A stretch of 64,000 nt of DNA from Stenopsyche tienmushanensis (Eukaryota; Arthropoda; Insecta; Trichoptera; Stenopsychidae): the NCBI GenBank assembly GCA_008973525.1, contig WACJ01000007.1, positions 124,001 through 188,000 of the forward strand, given 5' to 3'. This document shows positions 25,450 through 37,712 of the stretch, piece by piece. Below the pieces are notes generated by a model. It searched no databases. It was given only the letters and a program-made list of their open reading frames with translations, and had not been told where the DNA came from. A program made the position numbers and the translations under genes. Each line of letters starts with the position of its first letter. Position 1 is the first letter of the stretch.

Positions 25450-28400
25450 ATTAACACAATATCAATGATTAAATTTATATTTTAAAACAAAATTAATGGC
25501 AAACCGAATCAATTTCGGACCTTAAGTATAACTTCTTAAACTAAATAATGTTATATATCGTATTTACATTAAAACCTTTAAAAAATTATGAACTATTTTA
25601 TTAATACAAGAAAATGTTATAAGATCTAACCTAAATTGATAAAAAAATATTTGTGTTAAATTATGATAATGTATGTTATTTTAACATATTTTTGGAAGAA
25701 CGAAAATAAGAAAGTTATCATAATTTCTATCGCGTTTATCATGAAAGCCATCTATAATAGGCGTGTGGTCACCGAGGTTATCACGTATTGTATTTACATG
25801 GAACTCGAGTTTCAGTTCCACTTAGACATAATTCATATTTCTGTACATATTTTATGTCTTACCGTGACCGAACAAATGCATAATATTCTCTTTGCATTCC
25901 TTGATATAAACCTACGAATATCGTACAGTTTTCTTGGGATTTTAAATGAATCAATAATATTTCAGATCATATCTATAATTAAACATATCTCATATCAGAA
26001 CATCCAAAAATGATGGCACTTCTGATATTAAATAACTGGTTATTGCTTAACGTTGTAGCCAACAACACACGTATCATTGTCGTACCGAAATTGGCTACGA
26101 TGATTCAAGATGTACGACAATCCTATATCAATTTCTCTTTCTTATATATATATTATTTTTACAACACCACAGCATAACTAACATTGAAAATGTTTAATAT
26201 TTAGGTTAATAATAATATAATTCTTATTATACTTATGATCCCATATCTGTTATCGGATGTAGGCGATCTCCAGAGAAGGCTAAGGAATAAGGAAAGGATA
26301 TTTCATATGGTAGTTTTCCATTAATCTTCCACGTGTGATTGCGTTAGGATAAGTTTTGCTGTATTCACACTTTTTCAGTTTCAGGAAATTAGGGTATAAT
26401 TGAATAAATATTTCCGATCTTCCAATTTCATCCACAATCTGCACGTGCGAATATCATCATTTTTTTTAAATTTTGATTAGCTATATATAAACATACAATC
26501 ATAATTGACTAATAAACAGTAATCATTAAAGTTTTGTTACTATAATTAACAATATTTGAGTTTTGTTATAGTTGATAAATAATTTAATACGATTAATGGT
26601 GACATGACGTGAAAAAGAAAGATGAAAATAGAAGCAAAATATTGGCATAATATTTCAACAATAAGATTTGATATTCTCTATTGTTTAAGATTTGTTAGGT
26701 ATTTTTTTCTGCCAAATGACTTCTTTGTTTTTGCTTTGAAGCTTAAAGGATATACTACTCAGATATTTTTAAATGGCAATCATTTTCAATGAATTCAATT
26801 GAAAATACAAATGATTAAATGTGATGTAAAAAAATCTGCTATCTAAATTATATTAATTTTTGTTAAATTTCAGATGGCATATTTGAAACGTTTTACCATC
26901 GCATACAGTTGTCACATCAAATTCTATGCTAATTTTATTATTTAATTTTTTTCACCCTGCCATAATTTCAACGCTTTTGTCAATATGTAAATTATAAATA
27001 GTAGTTAAAATTTAAAAAAAATACATGACAACTAATTTTCACCTCCTATTGATACCAGTATTAAATTTATTTTTTGAACATTTTCTTTAACTATCGAAAG
27101 GCAATGTTAAAAATGGATGACGCTGATCTGTTAATAATGGAATCAATCTGTATTGAAGCATGTTGTCGAATTCTTTATTTAAAAATCCTAGTGTACTTCA
27201 AATTAAATGATGGATTTAATCCGAAATGGCTATAATGGATTCAAATTGAAAGGGCGCAACTTACCTATAAAGGTTGATTGTGAACTTTTGAAGGATTTTG
27301 AAGGGTTCAGGATCAGTATTTATAAGAAATGATTTAAAATATATATAAAATTTAATTTTGAAGTCCATATTGTGTAAAAAAATATGTAACCAAACTTTAT
27401 GATGAAACATTACAAAAATTCTGACAATGAATAGTATATATTTAAAAGTGAATGGAATATTTTTTCATTTATTATCTACATGGTGAATCATCTGATAGTC
27501 TGTGGGAAGTCTTTGCTAGAATCGAATTGAATATCTAGATGGTTGGCAGACTAGCATCGCAAACGTCGGACAGTGAGTTAGGGCGAGCCCGGTTGATATT
27601 GTTGCAATGTTTCGTGATCGGGTTAAATTTATCTGCTACACATCTCCTCGTCTCCGTACACAGCTGCCATCCGCTCACCGCATGGGATATTATAATATTC
27701 AATAAAGAAATTACATAATGTACGTGGGGTTAGGGCATAAATATCGCAGCTTTGTAATTTATGCGAGCTCTGGGAAGATCGGCTTCCCGGAGGCTGATTC
27801 TGCGATAAAGGCGCACTTCGATATTTATGGACGCGAAAACCGCTAGATTGTCAGAAGATGCTGGACAAAGAGTTTCTCAAAAGGTCCAGAGAATATGCAC
27901 AACGCGTGTCTTTAAAGCTTTCCATGAGTGACAAATTCTATTGCAATTGTAATATTATATTTTCCACCGCGGTGATTCAATGTTACATAAAATGCTTCAT
28001 ATTATCAATATATTTTGTTAAAAAAGAAAAGCAATTAAAATTATATTAAAATCCAATATTAGTTTCTGGCAAATATTTAAAAGTTTAACTCTTATACGAC
28101 ACTACAAGTATTATACAAATAATTTTCATAGTATAAAGCGCATTGAAAACTCCTGGACTAGTAACTCATACGAGAATAGTATTTTACAAAGTATAACATT
28201 TCCCTTGGACAATGCGGCCAAGTTTCAAGTTTTTGCTAGTCGTGTCTTTACGTCAGGAAGAGCTTTCCTATTTTTATTCTTGTGATCTGACCAAAGGCTT
28301 AGTTTACATCGACATTCTACTCAATGATATATGTCAACCATAGCAACTAAGCTTTTGAGTCTCTTTATACAAATACATTTACGGTTTTGATTATATCCGC

Positions 28401-29394
28401 ACTTGACCAAAAAGAGTATTTAAAATTTAACATCAATATTTGGTTTTACTTTCAATAAATATTTATATTACATGGTGCATAACCTTGAATAATTTTTACT
28501 TAAGAACAATTTAAAATGTATTTAATACAAACATCGTCAATTTTTTCTTCAAACCATGTATATCCAATTAAAAAATAAAAATCACAGTTGTTAATGATTT
28601 GTCTAAAATATTGAATATACAGTGTAGGAAACAATTTTATGTGACACTGAAATACATCTCAAATTCATATAATCCAATCAATTTTTGGAAGACAATTTTG
28701 AAAATATAGTCATATACACCAGTCTACGAAATCTACTACAGCATATGAGTCATTTCATTGTCCATTCACGGGGAAGGGTCACTTCCACCTTTTAGGGTTG
28801 TGTTTTTCTAATTTAAAACGCTATATAAGGTAAGGGATGATTATATTGTTATCTTTATCTACCAGCATAGTTATTGCTCTTATATTTAAATAGTTACATT
28901 AAATGTAACAGTATTCATTACATTAAATGATTTTTTTTAATATTTTACTTTTAGGCCTGTACCGTTAGATCTGAAGCCAATACCTGCTGAAATAAAATCA
29001 CTCTATAAAGAAAAATTGCATAATTTAGAAATTTTCTGAAGAAAAAAGTGTTTGAACTATTCAATCATATATGGCACATGTGAGCAACATTTATTTTATA
29101 ATTCAATCATCAGTTGTGATCTATCTATATTTTTCATTGTCTAATTGACATTACATAAAAAGTGAACTAATATTTTTTAAATACATAGTGAAGAATTACG
29201 TTAATTTAATTTCAAGTATATCGAAACCACAGAGGCAAAAATCAAGTAAATAGGACATGAAAATTTGTTCCCCATATGATTCGTGAAAATCCTTATAAGA
29301 CTATCATCAACTTTAAATATCTATTTAAATTCCATTTTATTAAAGAGTAGGTCAAAAATTTTATTGAGCCATTCTTATTTGTTTCGTTCGTTTC

Positions 29395-31335
29395 ATTAAT
29401 TTAGTTAAATTATTTCGATTTGGTCGTAGGAATAGTCATATAGTCTATTTTATAAATAGTCTCATTTTTTTGTTTTGTTTCTAAAGTACCAGTAAAGGCA
29501 TGCAATGAATTATACTTAAAAAATAGATTTTAAAGAAATATTACTTTTAAATTTAAAACATTGAGTTTGCATCCGAGCTTTAATTCGAAAAATTGATGTA
29601 ATCCGTCATTCTATTGAGAATTTTAAAGATCAGTTCCGGTTTGAGGGTCTATAATTATTATTTTGTGATTGCAATCAAGACTTTTCCTCGGTCTCTTTAT
29701 GTCTACTATGTAATTAAATTGTTCTTTTATAAAATAGACTTTAATAGCACTGTTAATCCATGCATCCAAATGTTCTTCGGTAAATGGTTGTAGACAGGTA
29801 GGAACAATTTTTTTCTTTGATTTCCAACCTTTTCAGTTAGTAAATTAAATAAACATTCTATTGTATTATTCTCCATACTTAGAATCACATTTATCAAATT
29901 CATTACTCGTGAAAATATCTTTCAGTATTTTTCCTTCATGTGATATGAATCTTCCATTTATAAGAATTTTCCATATAGAATTAGTATCTCATATTCATTG
30001 TCCATTATATTGACATCTATAGAGCATAAATCTTTTTTATTAATTATTGGATAAATTTCCACTTCACGTATAATCGCAGGAACACCGATATCTTTATTTA
30101 AATCTTCTTTGTTTATCCATTGTCATATGAAAATAAAAACTGAAGATAACTTATCGAAGTCTGCAATTTCATGGGATAAGTAAAGAACATTGTTTCCTTA
30201 ACATGTTATCTACTTCATCTGTCTTCTTCAGTAAAAAAATCATACTGAAAACTTGATAAATCCCCATAACGACATGAGCATTAGAATATACTTTTTTTCT
30301 ATTTTCAAGATTTCCACAGCAGTTATTTAAAACACTAACTAAGAATAATTCATACATTTCTTTATTTTTATTTTCAGAATCACGTTTGGCCAAAGTTGAA
30401 AAACTTATAATTACAGACACTTTTCTTCCACAAATAGCTTTCATAATTGTCAGTGTTACAATTATCAATGTCTTTTCTTCCCCAGTTTACATTTGTGTCA
30501 CCGTTTTTTTTGACATTTTGGATGAATAATAAGATTCATGGTTTTTTAGTATCCCGCAAATTAAATCCAAATATCAATTTGATTGCTCGGTTTGGCAATG
30601 CTAAACACCGCTCGACAAAAGTACCTGAAGAGATCTATTTTAGAATCCCAATTTTCTTTTGCCCACGCCTTGATATCGCTTCTTGAGGTTTAGTTACCTT
30701 TTTTCATTTATAATATAATTTTCTGAAATACGAACGATATTTTTCTTAATATTCATTATCAAATTTTCAATATTTTTAGATGTATTATCGCTTCCCTTCA
30801 TTAAAGCCATTAATTGTTTTATTTTAGGGTAATTTTCGAAAGATATGTAAGTTTCATTCATTCCATTTATCCAGTATTACCATCTCTTATGATATAAATT
30901 TGATAGGATTGCTATTAATTCACAATGTCTTAAGTCATTTTTCTTATTTTTTAAAATGTCCATTAGCTTTTCAACCAATTTAGTTTCATATAAATACCAC
31001 TTACAGAATATAATAAGAAGCAGCCACGAATTCAACATTATCCGGTTTTACTATAAAAGAAAATTTATCAGCAAAAATAAGCAATCAAATAGATCTTCTT
31101 TTTTGAAAGCATCTTTCACATATAATACTTTTCTCAGCAATTGTAAAATATCTTTAACATGATCGATAGAAATTTTAAATTTATTCAATTTTTCCATGAA
31201 TATTAGTCAAATGTTCGTATTTTTTACTTTCAGTGAATATTCCCTCCATTTAGCGCTATTTGTTTGTAGTAGTTTTCGAAAAATATTATGAAAAGTTCCG
31301 TGATTCGATGTTCTTGCTGCCATTATTCAAGTTTT
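29395..31335 (-). pseudogene. Decayed SecA-like ATPase gene
   Basis: SecA is the bacterial and plastid motor ATPase that pushes preproteins through SecYEG. Reading the minus strand across frames gives, in the right order, segments of a SecA-type DEAD core. First is a helical N-terminal region (from about 31335, RTSNHGTFHNIFRKLL). Then comes WAKENWDSKIDLFRYF, then the Walker A equivalent TGEEKT (30469-30486; canonical TGEGKT). After it are GRKVSVIISFSTLAKRDSEN, matching SecA VHVVTVNDYLAKRDAE, and NRKKVYSNAHVVMG, matching RREAYAADITYG. Further on are IIIDPQTGTDL, NDGLHQFFELKLGCKL, FTGTLETKQKNETIYKIDYM (29485-29496 codes FTGT) and IPT (29425-29433), matching the SecA block MTGTA...IYGL..IPT. Many stops and frameshifts show it is dead. 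The only long open part is 30169-30486. The middle part resembles SecA-like proteins I recall from some arthropod genomes more than bacterial SecA itself. Confidence 0.75.
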
Positions 31336-32031
31336 TTTGTTTCTTGTTTTATATAGAAAATGCAAAGTCAAATTAATGAAAACGATTAGAACTTCAAAGA
31401 AAACATGTCTGCCTTCGTTTACAAACTGCTTATAGATATAATACAGAAGATTAGTATGATTTTTAATTTATTTAAACAAACTTTAATGTGATTCCTATTT
31501 TCGAGGATCGAAAAAGCTTCAAGAATTTTTGCTATTCCCTCTTCTATACCAAAACGAATGTAAGAATTACTTACTGTAGTATCAAATTAATTATACCCTA
31601 TTTTTTTCAAATAAGTAAAAAAATCTTCAATTACCAAAATTCAATAATAAATCCAAAATTTTACTAACCTTCTTAGGCTGATATATTATATTAATATTCG
31701 ATATATGAAACACAGTCACTATAAAAATGTATAATAGTTTTAAGTGGAATTTGATGGAAAAGGATATCAAATCGAATTCAAAATACAACTGAGATGTTGA
31801 ATTTCATATGTCGATTTATAATATTATATATGCTTTCCCTTTGTTTTTGTGGCTTCTCAGTACAATTATCCTAAAAAAATATTTGGACCTAAATAAACAA
31901 TTCACACTCAAAATGTATTTTTAATATATGAATATTTCAAGGATATACGTGAAAATAATTTTAAACTCTGGTTATAAAATACAATGACAAAAATACTTTA
32001 AAAAAATATTGTTCATTTAGTGTTTTAACAC

Positions 32032-32048
32032 GATACTATAATAGTATC
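32032..32048. repeat. Short palindrome next to the hAT end
   Basis: GATACTAT, one A, ATAGTATC, located 45 bp outside the visible hAT terminus at 32093. Confidence 0.7.
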
Positions 32049-32092
32049 AACCACTACCTGGCTAAAGGACTGTTTTAGATTGTCCAATATAT

Positions 32093-33217
32093 CAGGGACG
32101 TCAAACTGCAAGGCTAATATGGATTTAGGTGGTTCGCAAAAAAACTTAATTATTCCAAAACAAGCAAAAAAAAACCATGTTTATAATTTCTTCTTGATAC
32201 TTAGCACTTCTTCTCTGCTACTATCTTTCCTATTTTAAAGGGAATATTGCTAGCAATGATTAGTTTTACAACTGACCCAAAGGTCGTTAATTCTGGATCT
32301 TATTTTCTTTCAAAAGTGAAAATAACCACTCGGACTGATAAATACTTCCAAATGTGGATATGATTTCACTTATCTTTGTGTATTGTCAAGTCTTACTAGT
32401 AAAAATTTTTAAAATTCAGGCACACCAACTTCTATGAATACGGCCTTCAAATTTGAATTACACTGAATTTTAATCATCTCCATTTGCATACGATTAGGTA
32501 CTAATTTTATATTTATTTAAAAAAATCGAAGAAAGCATAGACACATTTTCTTCCAAAAAATCCAAATCTGCAAATCTTGTTTCGAATTGAGTTCTAGGAT
32601 TCAATTTTTATTCTGTGTATTTTCGATACGATGCAGTTTAATTTAGATTTGATTTGTTCATGTTACCTAACAGAAAGTGCGATAAATTTTAATTTTTTCA
32701 ACGCTTTTCCCAAAGAATTGACTTATAATTGAATGTTTTAATTTTATCATAAATATTTGTGATGACCTAATATTTTCCTTGCAGCGCTAAATTTAAATCG
32801 TATAAGTGTTTTGTTATATAAACCATGAAAGATAAATCTTCCAAACTTGCATCATATTTCTTTTTTCAAACCCCAGAATTGCCTAAGAATCATGGAGCAG
32901 GAAAATTAATGTACCTCGGTATAGCAAGACATAAAATATTCGCATTCTAATTCATTTCAAAAACGGAGAATTGTCGTATTGCAGTAATGCTGCGAAGCCT
33001 GTATTTTTTTCAGACATCGAAAGAATTTTGCCAGTTGTTCAAGTTTGATAGGTATAGATTGTATATTTGCAGAACTTTTAAAAAATAGATATTTCGCCCG
33101 TATCAGTCCTTTTCCTTTATCATATCTATCTTTATAAGATATATTACGTTGCATAAGATCTTTGAAAGAAATCAAATACTCATGAGTAGCTATGAGTGAT
33201 TTTATTGATCGCAGCAA
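32093..33217 (-). mobile_element. Decayed hAT-type transposon (ZBED5/SCAND3-like transposase)
   Basis: The plus-strand end at 32093-32107, cagggacgtcaaact, matches the terminal repeat style of hAT elements (CAGGG-GTCAAACT). Minus-strand peptides between 33217 and about 32200 follow the order of the transposase of ZBED5/SCAND3-like hAT proteins: IPIKLEQLAKFF, then a degraded TEVRWLSRG region (ECEYFMSCYTEVH), then LYDLNLALQGK, then DLDFLEENV in another frame, then YPHLEVFISPSGYF. Stops and frameshifts are frequent. The other terminus and the 8-bp duplication were not found with certainty (the base octet next to the visible end is caatatat). The family assignment is by recalled motif order. Confidence 0.55.
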
Positions 33218-34334
33218 TATTGATGATTTCAGAAACTGGAAATCAAAAGCAACTGATTCTCAAAACTTTCTATTAACACCATTTCTGGTTATGATGATAA
33301 ATATATTATATTTGTATGCTATTGATGTTGAAATTTTCATACATTATATTGACATGGACCACAAACCACAATATCTTGCATTTAGGTAGAACAAAACAGC
33401 ATCACATTGATACGATATTTCTATAACTGCAAAGTTGCAAAAAATAAAAATTATACCGCCGTAATGTAAATAAAAACATTTTTTCAATTTGAACCAAATT
33501 GACCATTGTATTTCATAGAAACAATGTGTAATATAAAATTGTTTAATATTGCTGATAAATCATTATTTTTTCTACAAATTTAAATTAATTCTAGCATTTG
33601 CTATATATTTTTGATACTATAATTGTAACTTATTAGGAATTGGGAATCCTCTTTTGTGCAAAAATGATTTTTATTATTACAGATTTTTAAATATAAATGC
33701 AATCTTAATTTTTTTTGACTTTTATAGTATTTCGTCCATTACTTTCAAATCCTAGCGTAGTTCGAAGTAAATATTGATTAAGCAAATGTTCGATTTGCAT
33801 TTATTTTTCTATAGAGTTGGAATTAGCCTGTGCTGATTTTAGATTCCCTGTGATCTATTTTTGAGTCAATATTGTGTGAATATGATCCATTTTTCATCAT
33901 TTATTTAAACAACAGAATTTACAGACGATATTTAATTTCATGGGGTTTTTTAGATGAAAGATAAAACTTTTTTCTTCAGTTAACATTCTTGACATTTATA
34001 GATAAAATGCAACAAAGTGGTCAAAATATCTCGCACATACAGGCGTGTATCTAGTCGGTGGAAGGTTTTATAGCAAATTTATGTTCCTCAAACTCACGCC
34101 CCATTCAATAAAAACCTCTTAAAAGCTCATTTTTTGTTACGCCTCTTATTATTTATATCGATTTTGTACGCGCTTCAATGTCTTGTCTACACTGAACGAA
34201 CATTCAGTCGTACATGAATCGCTATTATAATATACGTCGATTAAAGTAATTAATTTGTCAAATCTTATATCATTATTCATTGTTATTTTGCATTTAATTT
34301 AAAATTGCTTTTGCAACATAGTTTTTAAAAGGCC

Positions 34335-34610
34335 TCAAAGAGATTGTAGAAAATTAATTCTCACACGGGGATGAATGTATGATTGGTGCATATATGGCTG
34401 TGGGTCCATATCTGAGGTCCGGGCCCTCTTAGGTCGAATAAAGGCTTTATGGCGTGGTCGGCGGTGGGGCGTTGGTCCAGTTGGCTGACCGCTGGGTGGT
34501 CGCCCACAAGTCCGCCAATTATTTGGGTGTTGCTCCGAGCTAATGGCTGACCTGGAGGACTTCAAATTACATGCGCTGCTCGTGAGACTCGCCTCACTTC
34601 TGACATTCAT
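34335..34610. other. GC-richer island, candidate conserved non-coding element
   Basis: About 275 bp of complex, GC-richer sequence. It includes the near-palindrome ataaaggctttat and a Ci/Gli site. A 91-codon minus-strand open frame covers it, but the predicted peptide is compositionally odd (many Arg, Pro and Ser) with no recognised domain. I therefore read it as a regulatory island, not a gene. Confidence 0.4.
34493..34501 (-). promoter_or_regulatory. Perfect Ci/Gli consensus site 2.7 kb beyond the Wnt6 stop
   Basis: TGGGTGGTC on the plus strand, within the island at 34335-34610. Of the three perfect copies it is the closest to Wnt6. Confidence 0.35.
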
Positions 34611-36851
34611 ACATTATTGGCTTTTCTCTTTTTAAATCTTATTTTAGGTCATCTCTTGGCCCAAAGAAACAAAAAAAATTCTTTCCAATCACAAGATATT
34701 GCAACCATTTGAAATAATACAATTATTATTGTCAGCCCAAAAGAACTTACTGTATATAAAGTTTGTTTAAGTACAAATCCTTTTTAGCATCTCATTTTCA
34801 ACATTAAGAACATGATAATAATATTTATATTGAAAAACCTTTAAGCTTGGAAAAACAGTCAGAATGATGACTAAGAGGCTTATGAATAATTGAACCGCGT
34901 GCACAGTTTATTTCAGTACTTTTTACGAATTTTAACATTGAAAAACTATTAATCCATGCCGTTCCATAAATTGTCTGATGATGTTAATCCCATAAAATAA
35001 TCAAATCATCGAAAAATCGAAGAATTTTCAACTAAATCTGGTTACTGATGATTAACAGCTTAAAAGAAATTTCAATATGTTAATGAATTGAATCAATAAA
35101 AAACTTTTGTTCTGTATTGATTATTGCTTGTCACCGAAAAGCAGCGAAAAACAATCTCAAAATGTCTGTTATTTAATTTTAATACCTGGATATGACTGTG
35201 AAGTGTGACTTGACTACAATACTGGTACAGTAATCTTAAGTAAAAATAATGTTAACTTTATTCAGATCAAATACTTACTTTTAAGTCATCCTTGTAATTG
35301 ATAATCTATTTCTTGTTTATACATTAAAGTATAGTAGTCAAAAGCACATTTTACAGAAGAGACATATATCTCTATTCTATGAGTTATTATATTTCTACAA
35401 TTGCTATAATATTAGCAATGGTGTATCGTTAATAGACAAACACTTACCTTTATGTTTCCTCTTTAAGTTTAGTATTAATTTTATTTTATTTTTAAACAAT
35501 CATGGATCCAAGGTATTATTTTTATTATTTTTTAATCTTTCACAAATTATTTGAAAAGGAAGGAGCTGAATGAGAAAATACTGTTTTTTTTATTTAGCTT
35601 TATTTTACATAAATACTTTCACATTTCATCATGATCAACATATTTTAAATAGGCACTTAAATTAGCTAAAATTTTCTTTACTAGACAAATTGACTAAAAC
35701 GTTGCAAATAAGACACAACAATAATACTTTTTCGAGGAAACTTTTTTCGACTTCTTACACAAATCCAAATAATAAATAAGCGCTTTTAACAATAAAAAAA
35801 TATATTAAGAAAATATAAATATCATGTTCACCATACAACCAAAAAAATAGATGAAGAAAGCTTAATATGTACATGCAAAAAAATCATGATTAAAAAATTA
35901 CTCATTCAGTCTTATATACAATATTTCAATTAAGACAAATTCGCACAATATCTGCATGTATCAAAGTTATATTAAAAAGCGTAATATTTATAAAGCGAGC
36001 TCAATTTATATATATTGATAATAACGAGATTCGTTTTTATAGGATCATCACCGAAACACTCAAAATACTTTCTGAACATCGTTAGTAATGTTATATTCAC
36101 AACATATGTTAGAATTTAAATTAAAACATTTAAAATTAATTTATTGATAAAAATGTTGAGAATCATCGAATTATATCGTTATATAAGATTTTTTTAAGCT
36201 TATACTTATTCTAGACTGAACATTGATCCTTAACATGTTTGATTTTTATATTATAGTTAAATCACAATAATGCCGAGCGTTTATTATACTCATTTTTTTA
36301 TTAATCTTTTAATAAATTACGTTTTATTTTTAAGATCTTAAAAATTATTACGATTACTGTTAAATAACGTATTATTTATTCTGGCACACAATTATTTTAT
36401 TAATAAGGCACTGTATTGACGCTATCTATATTTTTTCAACAGGTGAAACGATTATATAAATTTGACACAAGGTAAAAAAGTTGCATGCATGTGGAGCCAC
36501 AAAAATCATTTATATGAAGGTATAATTAAGTCATCAAAGCAATAAAACTAGTGCTCGATTCAAACGCTTCTATAATATTTAATTTGAGAGACTTTTTCAA
36601 TAAAGGTCACTGCATCGTCATTCTTTTAAAGCAATTCATCAAAATGGAGGAAATACAAGAAAGCTAAGATTTTCTAAATATGATTTGATGTAGGCAAAAA
36701 CACTAACTTTTGCTTTTTGAGGAAAAAATTAAACAAGTTTAAACACAATAGGAAAATTTTATAAAAACGTTACTTTAAGTAAAATTTATATCTGTTATCG
36801 GTTAAATATTATCAAACCTGTTAATGTTAATTAAAATGTAAATGACATAAA

Positions 36852-36968
36852 ACATCACTCAATAAGTTCGTAGGATTTATTTTTCACATTAAATTTTTTT
36901 TCTTCTTAATTTGGAGTCGTTTTTCCGCAACTTCTTCAAAAAAATCTTACAAACTTATTGAGTGATGT
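36852..36968. mobile_element. 117-bp MITE with terminal inverted repeats, in the Wnt6 3' flank
   Basis: The left end reads acatcactcaataagttcg and continues taggattt. The right end is the same sequence inverted with two or three mismatches, ending agtgatgt at 36968. About 26 bp at each end pair; the centre is AT-rich and non-coding. The structure is a miniature inverted-repeat element, probably a deletion derivative of a Tc1/mariner-type transposon. The same terminal repeat is seen at 12181-12210 and 25421-25449. The element starts 283 bp beyond the Wnt6 stop codon, so it could lie in the 3' untranslated region. Confidence 0.85.
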
Positions 36969-37250
36969 ATTAGAAGGAGTATATTTGTATAATGGCGAAA
37001 AAGTGTTTTGCCTTAAAACACATTGAAAATATAAAGATGTAAATTTTTTCGGGCCTGTTTAGAAGTTTGCAATACTGGACCGATATTTCTTTGCATATTA
37101 TTTTCTTTCGTTTCCCAAATGTCCATTACAATCTTTGACTGGTTAGTACTAAACATAAGTTGTTGATTATATAAATGAAAACCTTATAGAATACCATATT
37201 TATCGTTCCAATCAATCACAATTTACATTGACTAATAAGTTAACACCCAA

Positions 37251-37712
37251 TCAATTACACGTATTCACTTCACGTGTACCCACACAAGTCTCACACGTTA
37301 CATCGCAGCACCATTTAAACATGCATTTACAATTTACTGTTTCTAAAGTGGTTGATTTGCTGTAACCTCGATTACAGCATAGAAGATCGCAACCGTCGAC
37401 GCCTGGCGAAGTTGTATTGCATAATCTTCCCTGGGTTCCGAGGGATCCGGTCTTATTGTTAAGTTCGCAGAATTCCGGCGAATCCTCAGTATAAATCAAA
37501 TCCGATCTACTCGGCGGTTTGATGGTGGATTCTTTAGGTATGAAGCCCTTACCGTCGTTATTAGCTATGACCTTAGACGCCCCATCAAATTTATCTTTGA
37601 GCCTATTCCCAACTTCTCTGAATTGCGGCATCTTCAACCAACAGGTTTTCAGCGTGCACGAACCGGATAGGCCGTGACATTTGCACTCGGGGCGCATGAA
37701 ATTTTTTATCGC
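37251..37712 (-). CDS. Wnt6: Wnt6 terminal exon with acylation site and C-terminal cysteine domain
   Basis: The acceptor TTTCAG is at 37713-37714 and the frame is phase 0, so LHNNNAGRL joins AIKNFMRPECKC. The exon contains CKCHGLSGSC, whose first serine is the Porcupine-dependent palmitoleoylation site known in Wnt proteins. It then carries the Wnt core to SPEFCELNNKTGSLGTQGR and the cysteine-rich C-terminal domain (CDLLCCNRGY, NCKCMFKWCCDVTCETC). The frame ends VNTCN then TGA. Two more sequons are present (NKT and NTT). All conserved cysteines of this part appear to be present and the frame is intact, so the gene looks functional. Confidence 0.96.
   Translation of the reverse strand, partial: AIKNFMRPECKCHGLSGSCTLKTCWLKMPQFREVGNRLKDKFDGASKVIANNDGKGFIPKESTIKPPSRSDLIYTEDSPEFCELNNKTGSLGTQGRLCNTTSPGVDGCDLLCCNRGYSKSTTLETVNCKCMFKWCCDVTCETCVGTREVNTCN

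Larger units (their letters stand above)
21061..29394. other. Long gene-free stretch
   Basis: Mostly AT-rich. More complex patches lie at about 21120-21450, 24760-24990 and 27480-27860 and may be conserved non-coding elements. It contains the tandem repeat at 23.7 kb and the MITE relative at 25.2-25.4 kb. A 116-codon plus frame at 25663-26013 is hydrophobic and without a recognised domain; I treat it as chance. Confidence 0.5.
33218..36851. other. 3' flank of Wnt6, mostly non-coding
   Basis: AT-rich apart from the island at 34335-34610. No other gene recognised. Part of the Wnt6 3' untranslated region may extend into the high end. Several tttatt strings (AATAAA on the minus strand) exist but none can be chosen as the polyadenylation signal. 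Confidence 0.5.

Noticed and set aside
25663..26013. 116-codon plus-strand open frame
   Set aside because: Hydrophobic, Ile/Lys/Tyr-rich peptide typical of chance frames in AT-rich DNA; no domain, no splice context and no GC rise.
30447..31162. Plus-strand frames over the SecA-like relic
   Set aside because: No motif on the plus strand, whereas the minus strand carries ordered SecA blocks.
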